Assembly (NCBI RefSeq): GCF_016638705.1
Contig: NZ_CP067341.1
Coordinates: 1,305,501 to 1,369,500, forward strand
Direction: 5' to 3'
Source: Lysinibacillus agricola
Lineage (GTDB): Bacteria; Bacillota; Bacilli; Bacillales_A; Planococcaceae
DNA: 64,000 nucleotides
Shown one piece after another: positions 58,659 through 64,000 of this stretch. The translations under genes were made by a program, and so were the position numbers. How positions within the stretch are numbered: the stretch's first letter is position 1; every line of letters starts with the position of its first letter. The notes under the pieces were generated by a model. That model had not been told where the DNA came from. It ran no database searches and worked only from the letters and a program-made list of their open reading frames with translations.

Positions 58659-60962
58659 ATGGCGACTAGTAAAAAAAGAAAAGTCACTAAAAGAAAAGCA
58701 ACTACAGGAAAAGCAACTACAGAAAAAAAAGAAATGCATCCGCTAATGTATGAAATTTTAGGGCTCATCTTAATTGCGTTTGCAGTTATTATGATATTTG
58801 AATATGGCATGATTGGACGTATTCTACAAACAATAGCAATGTTTCTTTTTGGAAATTTACATTTTGCTGTGCCATTTATGCTTATATTTGTTGCATTGTT
58901 ACTGATGATTGGGCGGAAAAAAGTAAGCATTTACGATCGTCTACTATTAGGTATGCTCCTAATTGTTATGAGTTTAACAATTTTTAGTCACGGCATTCTT
59001 TTTGAACAATTATCAAAATCTGGTGGTTTATTATCAGATTCTGTTTTGCGAGAATCTTGGCGGATTTTAATTAATTCAGAGGGTATTATCCATCGAAGTA
59101 ATGCACTTGGCGGTGGAATGATTGGTGCACTGTTATTTAGTGCTCTTCATGTATTATTTGAGGCAACAGGCGCGAAGGTCGTCGCATGGGCTATTTTCTT
59201 TATCGGGTTAATTTTAGTAACAGGAAAGGCACTTGTTCCATATTTAGCGGAAAAAATGCCCGACCTTTTTGGCAAATGGCAAAAGAAACATCGTGATAAG
59301 AAAAAAAGTATGCCGAAGAAACCTAATAATCGACGTTCAAAAGTGGAAAGCAAGGATGAAATTGCTGCTGTCGATCAGACGCCTGAGATACAAGAGGAAG
59401 AAGAAGTTTCTCATGAACCGATTATCTCTGCCTTCACTCAAAATGTATCCCATGAACGAGAAGCATTTCCAACTGCTGAAAATGAAGAAATTGAACATGG
59501 AGAGATTGTTGATGATGTCCATATTGAAGGTGCAGATGCTGTGGAAAATGCAGATTATCAACTTCCTTCTTATAATTTACTACAATTACCGCCACAGCAT
59601 GATCAAAGCGGTGAATATTCTGTTATTCAGGCCAATGCGAAAAAGCTTGAACAAACTTTGCAAAGCTTTGGTGTAAAGGCAAAAGTAACGCAGGTTCATT
59701 TAGGTCCAGCTGTAACGAAATACGAAATATTACCAGATGTAGGCGTGAAAGTTAGTAAAATTGTAAACTTACAGGATGATCTTGCCTTAGCACTTGCTGC
59801 GAAGGATATTCGTATGGAAGCACCAATTCCTGGGAAGTCTGCGATTGGTATTGAAGTACCGAATAGTGAGGTAGCCATTGTTACACTGCGTGAAGTGTTA
59901 GAATCTAAAGACGGAGCAAAGCCAGAAGCATTATTGCAAGTTGCTTTAGGTCGTGATATTACAGGTCAAGCAGTACTCGCCGAGCTCAATAAAATGCCAC
60001 ATTTACTTGTTGCAGGTTCAACGGGTAGTGGGAAAAGTGTGTGTATAAATGGCATTGTCGTATCAATACTCATGCGGACAAAACCACATGAAGTAAAACT
60101 GATGATGATTGACCCGAAAATGGTGGAATTAAATGTTTATAACGGAATTCCTCATCTTCTAGCGCCAGTTGTCACAGATGCACGAAAAGCGTCGCAGGCA
60201 CTAAAGAAAGTAGTGTCAGAAATGGAACGCCGCTACGATTTATTTTCTCACACAGGAACACGTAATATCGAAGGCTACAATAGCCATGTACAAAAGGTAA
60301 ATGAGCAAACCGATGAAAAACATCCAAAATTACCGTATATTGTTGTGATTGTAGATGAGTTAGCGGACTTAATGATGGTTGCATCAAGTGATGTAGAGGA
60401 TTCTATTACACGTTTAGCGCAAATGGCACGCGCAGCAGGGATTCATTTAATAATTGCAACCCAACGACCAAGTGTAGATGTGTTGACAGGCGTTATTAAA
60501 GCAAATATTCCTTCACGTATTGCCTTTGCGGTATCGTCAGCAATCGATTCTAGAACGATATTAGATATGGGTGGAGCAGAACGTTTACTCGGTCGAGGAG
60601 ATATGCTGTTTTTACCTGCCGGTGCATCTAAACCAAAACGTGTGCAAGGTGCCTTTTTATCAGATCAAGAAGTTGAGTCAGTTGTTAACTTTGTTATAGA
60701 ACAGCAAAAGGCGCAGTATCAGGAGGAAATGATTCCGACCGAAGAAGAGACAATTTTAGAGGAAACGGACGAATTATTTGATGAGGCTGTACAGTTAGTT
60801 GTAAGTATGCAGACGGCTTCTGTTTCGATGTTGCAGCGCCGCTTCCGTATCGGTTATTCGAGAGCTGCTCGTATTGTCGATCAAATGGAACAACGCGGTA
60901 TTGTCGGGCCTTCAGAGGGTAGTAAACCTCGACAAGTGCTCATTCATCAATACGATAATTAG
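58659..60962 (+). CDS. ftsK: FtsK/SpoIIIE DNA translocase
   Basis: A 767-residue chromosome translocase. A basic N-terminus is followed by four transmembrane helices (about residues 25-185), an acidic linker of about 130 residues, and the motor domain with Walker [18 protein letters not shown] and Walker B '[16 protein letters not shown]'. A C-terminal gamma winged helix follows ([20 protein letters not shown]), which reads orienting sequences. At this place in the genome (after rnjB) it corresponds to SpoIIIE of B. subtilis, which pumps DNA into the forespore. Confidence 0.95.
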   Translation: MATSKKRKVTKRKATTGKATTEKKEMHPLMYEILGLILIAFAVIMIFEYGMIGRILQTIAMFLFGNLHFAVPFMLIFVALLLMIGRKKVSIYDRLLLGMLLIVMSLTIFSHGILFEQLSKSGGLLSDSVLRESWRILINSEGIIHRSNALGGGMIGALLFSALHVLFEATGAKVVAWAIFFIGLILVTGKALVPYLAEKMPDLFGKWQKKHRDKKKSMPKKPNNRRSKVESKDEIAAVDQTPEIQEEEEVSHEPIISAFTQNVSHEREAFPTAENEEIEHGEIVDDVHIEGADAVENADYQLPSYNLLQLPPQHDQSGEYSVIQANAKKLEQTLQSFGVKAKVTQVHLGPAVTKYEILPDVGVKVSKIVNLQDDLALALAAKDIRMEAPIPGKSAIGIEVPNSEVAIVTLREVLESKDGAKPEALLQVALGRDITGQAVLAELNKMPHLLVAGSTGSGKSVCINGIVVSILMRTKPHEVKLMMIDPKMVELNVYNGIPHLLAPVVTDARKASQALKKVVSEMERRYDLFSHTGTRNIEGYNSHVQKVNEQTDEKHPKLPYIVVIVDELADLMMVASSDVEDSITRLAQMARAAGIHLIIATQRPSVDVLTGVIKANIPSRIAFAVSSAIDSRTILDMGGAERLLGRGDMLFLPAGASKPKRVQGAFLSDQEVESVVNFVIEQQKAQYQEEMIPTEEETILEETDELFDEAVQLVVSMQTASVSMLQRRFRIGYSRAARIVDQMEQRGIVGPSEGSKPRQVLIHQYDN

Positions 60963-61112
60963 TGCCAAAATATCGACAAAAAGGTGAATTATGATGTCTA
61001 CATTGTGGAAGCATAAGTACAATTCAAAATTATGACGCAATTACTATAAGGCGTAATTGATTTCATTCTACAAAAATGTTATATTTATGAACGATTAGTA
61101 GGAATGTTGTAC

Positions 61113-61126
61113 ATCAGATGTCTGAT
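61113..61126. promoter_or_regulatory. palindrome upstream of the GntR gene
   Basis: ATCAGATGTCTGAT is a perfect inverted repeat ending 23 bases before the GTG start. GntR regulators often bind such sites near their own gene. No other evidence. Confidence 0.35.
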
Positions 61127-61149
61127 CTCTGATTTTGGTGGTGATATAT

Positions 61150-61878
61150 GTGACTATTAAAGCAGATCATCGTCATCTCTATCTTCAAGTAATTGATCGT
61201 TTAAAGTCTGACATTGAAAAAGGCATTTTTAAAGAAAATGAAAAACTGCCTTCAGAGTTTGAATTATCGAAATCACTAGGAGTCAGTCGAGCAACACTTA
61301 GAGAAGCGCTACGACTGTTGGAAGAGGAGAATGTCATTGTGCGTCGACACGGGGTAGGTACGTTTGTAAACCCTAAGCCATTGTTTACATCAGGCATCGA
61401 GCATTTATCGAGCATTTCTTCTATGATCGAAACAGCAGGTATGGAGCCCGGTTCCCGCTTTTTAAAGGCGACGGAAAACATTCCTTCTGAGGAAGATTTA
61501 AAACGCTTCCAATGTGATGACGAAGATAAAATACTCACGATTGAACGTGTCAGAACAGCGGATGGTGAGCCAGTAGTTTACTGTATAGACAGATTACCAG
61601 CAAGCTTCCTGCCAACTGACTTTGTAGAAAAAAAAGAAGTTTCACTTTTCTCTGCACTTGAACAATCCGGTAAAATTCATGTTGCCTATGCTGTAACATA
61701 TATCGATCCAGTCGGGTATCATGAGCAAGCTTCACCGATTTTAAATTGCGGCCGTGAAACAGCTCTTTTAGTATTAAAGCAGTTGCATTACGATGATCAT
61801 GATCAAGTAGTGCTGTATTCAAAAAATTATTTCCGAGCTGATAAATTCAGCTTCCATGTAGTTCGAAAACGGGTGTAG
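61150..61878 (+). CDS. ymfC: GntR/HutC-family transcriptional regulator
   Basis: A 242-residue regulator. The winged helix covers residues 5-75 ([20 protein letters not shown], then [20 protein letters not shown]), and a UTRA-type effector domain follows to the C-terminus. GTG 61150 lies after GGTGGTGA. In B. subtilis ymfC also follows spoIIIE. Here the next gene is a BMP-type nucleoside-binding lipoprotein, so local control of that uptake system is likely but unproven. Confidence 0.8.
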   Translation: MTIKADHRHLYLQVIDRLKSDIEKGIFKENEKLPSEFELSKSLGVSRATLREALRLLEEENVIVRRHGVGTFVNPKPLFTSGIEHLSSISSMIETAGMEPGSRFLKATENIPSEEDLKRFQCDDEDKILTIERVRTADGEPVVYCIDRLPASFLPTDFVEKKEVSLFSALEQSGKIHVAYAVTYIDPVGYHEQASPILNCGRETALLVLKQLHYDDHDQVVLYSKNYFRADKFSFHVVRKRV

Positions 61879-61932
61879 AACATTTCTAAATATTTTTCCT
61901 GCTAATTACAATACCTTTGGGGGTTAACAAAA

Positions 61933-63019
61933 ATGAAAAAAACGTAAATTTGGCTTAGTATTAACATCAGTATTAGCTGCAAGTGCAATCCTTGGTGCAT
62001 GTGGTGAGAAAGATGACGATAAACCTGCAAAAGAAAATGAAAATGCATCAGGCGAAAGCAACAAAGAAGAAGCGTTCTCAGTTGCAATGGTTACTGACGT
62101 AGGTGGCGTTGATGATAAATCATTCAACCAATCTGCTTGGGAAGGTGTTCAAGCTTACGGTAAAGAACATGACCTAAAAAAAGGTGATGGTGGCTTTGAC
62201 TACTTACAATCAAAATCAGACGCAGACTATGATTCAAATTTAAACGCATTATTACGTCGTGACTTTAACTTAATCTACGGTATTGGTTTCATGATGGAAG
62301 ACGCTATAGCTGCAGTAGCTGAAGAAAATCCAGATAATAATTTCGCAATCATTGACGCTGAAGTAAAAGCAGACAATGTAGTATCTGTACTGTTCAAAGA
62401 GCAAGAAGGTGCTTACTTAGCTGGTGTAGCTGCTGCGAAAATGTCTAAATCAGGTAAAATTGGTTTTGTAGGTGGCGTAGATATTCCAGTTATCAACCGC
62501 TTCCACGCTGGTTTCGTTGAAGGTGCAAAAGCTGTAAATCCAGATATCGAAATTAAAGTAAAATACACTGGTGCATTTGATAAAGCTGACCTTGGTAAAG
62601 TTACTGCAAACAGCATGTACTCTTCAGGTGTAGATGTTATCTTCCACGCTGCTGGTGCAACTGGTAACGGTGTATTCTCTGAAGCAAAGGAACGTAAGAA
62701 AAAAGATCCTAATGCAAACATTTGGGTAATCGGAGTAGATGCTGACCAATACGAAGAAGGTAAAGTAGACGACAAAACAAATGTAACTTTAACTTCTATG
62801 TTAAAAGGTGTTAACACAGCAGTTGTAGATATTTCAAATAAAGCGAAAAACGGTGAATTCCCAGGTGGCGAAACGCTTACTTATGGCTTAGCTGAAGACG
62901 GAGTGAAACTTGCGGATTCTCGTGGTGCGATCCCAGAAGATGTTCAAACTGTCATTGACGAATATAAAGAAAAAATTGCTAAGGGTGAAATCAAAGTTCC
63001 AGAAAAAGCGGAAAAATAA
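61933..63019 (+). pseudogene. BMP-family (nucleoside-binding type) lipoprotein, frameshifted in the signal peptide
   Basis: ATG 61933 follows TTTGGGGGTTAAC but is followed by seven A and stops at TAA 61945. With one A fewer the reading would be [20 protein letters not shown] then GACGEK, a proper lipoprotein signal with lipobox LGAC. From there the frame is open for about 355 residues: [23 protein letters not shown], '[20 protein letters not shown]', '[17 protein letters not shown]', ending KVPEKAEK. This is the PnrA/BMP substrate-binding family. Either a sequence error, slippage on the A run, or a recent null mutation. An internal start at 62087 would give an unexported protein. Confidence 0.8.
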
Positions 63020-63030
63020 TTCATCTTTTG

Positions 63031-63073
63031 ATCATCATAAGGGACTTTTAGAAGACCCTTATGATGATTTTTC
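63031..63073 (+). terminator. terminator after the BMP lipoprotein gene
   Basis: ATCATCATAAGGG pairs perfectly with CCCTTATGATGAT around 12 bases, then TTTTT. The ABC ATPase gene downstream is thus partly uncoupled from it. Confidence 0.85.
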
Positions 63074-63480
63074 AATCTATCGTTATATTTCGACTATTTA
63101 CAATACTCTGTTTGACTCTATTTATCATTACCATAGAGGTAGTAATTTTATATGAGTTTATCGCAAGAATAGTAATGATGGTATCAAGTTAATAGAAGAA
63201 AGGTTTCTAACGATGACCTTTCCTGTATTAATTTATCTTCATTCAGCAAATATTTAATATCTACCTCTATTGGTGGGACAAGATATACGTGAATTTTTTG
63301 TTAATAGGGTACATAATGCCCACTGAACGAAGATAGAACCTCTGGCTGAAGTCATTGTTGTCCAAAGTGAAAAACTTTGAGCTAACAGTGACAATGGCTA
63401 GTATTTAGATTAGTTTATTAGTATCGACAAAATAATTAAAATTAAGTTTGTCTCAAACAAATCTAAATAACATTTCAATA
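63074..63480. other. 407-base gap without recognised genes
   Basis: No plausible reading frame, tRNA or repeat is recognised. A short GAAAGGT/ACCTTTC stem lies near 63197-63224. The rest is AT-rich and unremarkable. Confidence 0.5.
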
Positions 63481-63483
63481 ACT

Positions 63484-63595
63484 GGACGCATTGTTTATCT
63501 GCGCGAAAGCGAAGTGTTAACGAAGCGTCAGTGGCAAAGCGAAAACAAAGCGACAGCCACAATTACGCCAAGGCGAAATTGATAAAAGTGCCTAT
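63484..63595. repeat. fragment of the GCGAAAGC unit array plus a shared palindrome
   Basis: CATTGTTTATCTGCGCGAAAGC opens a scrambled piece of the unit array with no element termini. It is followed by CAATTACGCCAAGGCGAAATTG (63560-63581), a near-perfect palindrome that recurs, reversed, at 52090-52111 beside element G, with GATAARAGT after it in both places. Confidence 0.6.
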
Positions 63596-63611
63596 TAAGG
63601 GAGTGACAAAA

Positions 63612-64000
63612 TTGGAATACGTGATTGAGATGCTAGGAATCCGCAAAGAATTCGGTGATTTCGTGGCGAATGATAACATCACCCTCCAACTGAAAAAAGG
63701 CGAAATCCATGCATTACTTGGTGAAAATGGTGCAGGTAAATCGACTTTAATGAACGTACTTTTTGGTTTGTATCAACCAGAGGGTGGCGAAATTCGAGTT
63801 CGTGGGAAGGCTGTTAAAATTACAAACCCAAATGTGGCCAATGATTTAGGGATTGGTATGGTCCATCAACACTTTATGTTAGTGGAAAATTTTACAGTGA
63901 CAGAGAACATTATTTTAGGTTCTGAACCTACAAAAATGGGAATTATCAACATTAAAGATGCAGCAAAGAAAGTACAAGCACTTTCTGAAAAATATGGTTT
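63612..64000 (+). CDS. ABC transporter ATP-binding protein, BMP/nucleoside type, 5' part
   Basis: TTG 63612 after AAGGGAGTGACAAAA opens a frame running off the window. It reads MEYVIEMLGIRKEFGDFVAN, Walker A LLGENGAGKSTLMNVLFGL, 'GEIRVRGK', and the Q-loop in GIGMVHQHFMLVENFTVTEN. 'GMVHQHFMLV' is characteristic of the ATPases paired with BMP-type lipoproteins (YufO/NupO-like), which have two ATPase halves. The second half, permeases and stop lie beyond the window. Confidence 0.9.
   Translation, partial: MEYVIEMLGIRKEFGDFVANDNITLQLKKGEIHALLGENGAGKSTLMNVLFGLYQPEGGEIRVRGKAVKITNPNVANDLGIGMVHQHFMLVENFTVTENIILGSEPTKMGIINIKDAAKKVQALSEKYG

Overview
The window is a low-GC Bacillales chromosome segment. 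Gene order and protein sequences fit Lysinibacillus or a close relative: a fla/che operon, then rpsB-tsf-pyrH-frr, uppS-cdsA-dxr-rseP-proS-polC, the rimP-nusA-infB-rbfA-truB-ribF block, rpsO-pnp, and the dipicolinate, asd-dapA, rnjB and ftsK genes. The genus is inferred from this order and from the protein sequences; no marker gene was compared. Every intact gene reads on the + strand.

Layout. 1-19760: late fla/che operon with short spacers or overlaps (ylxF end, fliK, flgD, a flg_new protein, flgE, swrD, fliL, fliM, fliY, cheY, fliO, P, Q, R, flhB, flhA, flhF, flhG, cheB, cheA, cheW, cheC, cheD and a small membrane protein), closed by a terminator. 20192-21877: sigD, an unknown protein and a swrB-like gene. 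22035-32305: ribosomal protein S2, EF-Ts, UMP kinase, ribosome recycling factor, isoprenoid and phospholipid precursor enzymes, site-2 protease RseP and prolyl-tRNA synthetase. 32550-38555: polC, split by a group II intron. 39002-46582: rimP, nusA, ylxR, ylxQ, infB, ylxP, rbfA, truB, ribF. 47075-51120: rpsO, pnp, mlpA. 51325-52260: a decayed GntR/ABC-transporter locus. 52380-56067: ymxH, dipicolinate synthase A/B, asd, dapA, so the lysine branch is placed beside spore DPA synthesis. 56500-60962: RNase J2 and the FtsK/SpoIIIE translocase. 61150-64000: a GntR regulator, a BMP-type substrate-binding lipoprotein with a frameshifted start, and the beginning of its ABC ATPase.

Most unusual content. 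(1) The essential replicative polymerase gene polC is interrupted directly after its catalytic Asp-Ile-Asp-Leu codons by a 1674-bp group II intron. Exact removal of 35476-37149 restores a 1443-codon frame. The intron's own maturase/reverse transcriptase is reduced to remnants. (2) A family of non-autonomous transposable elements (MITE-like), with ends reading GGYTCATCACC and 8-bp AT-rich target duplications, is present in at least seven copies plus fragments. One copy lies inside the intron, one supplies the ribF stop codon, one sits in the rnjB terminator and one marks the deletion that destroyed the ABC locus. (3) Two intergenic blocks carry five units each of TTTATCGGAA at a 21-bp period. 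(4) swrD appears to have its Shine-Dalgarno separated from its AUG by a GC-rich hairpin. (5) The lipoprotein gene at 61933 has a seven-A tract that puts its signal peptide out of frame.
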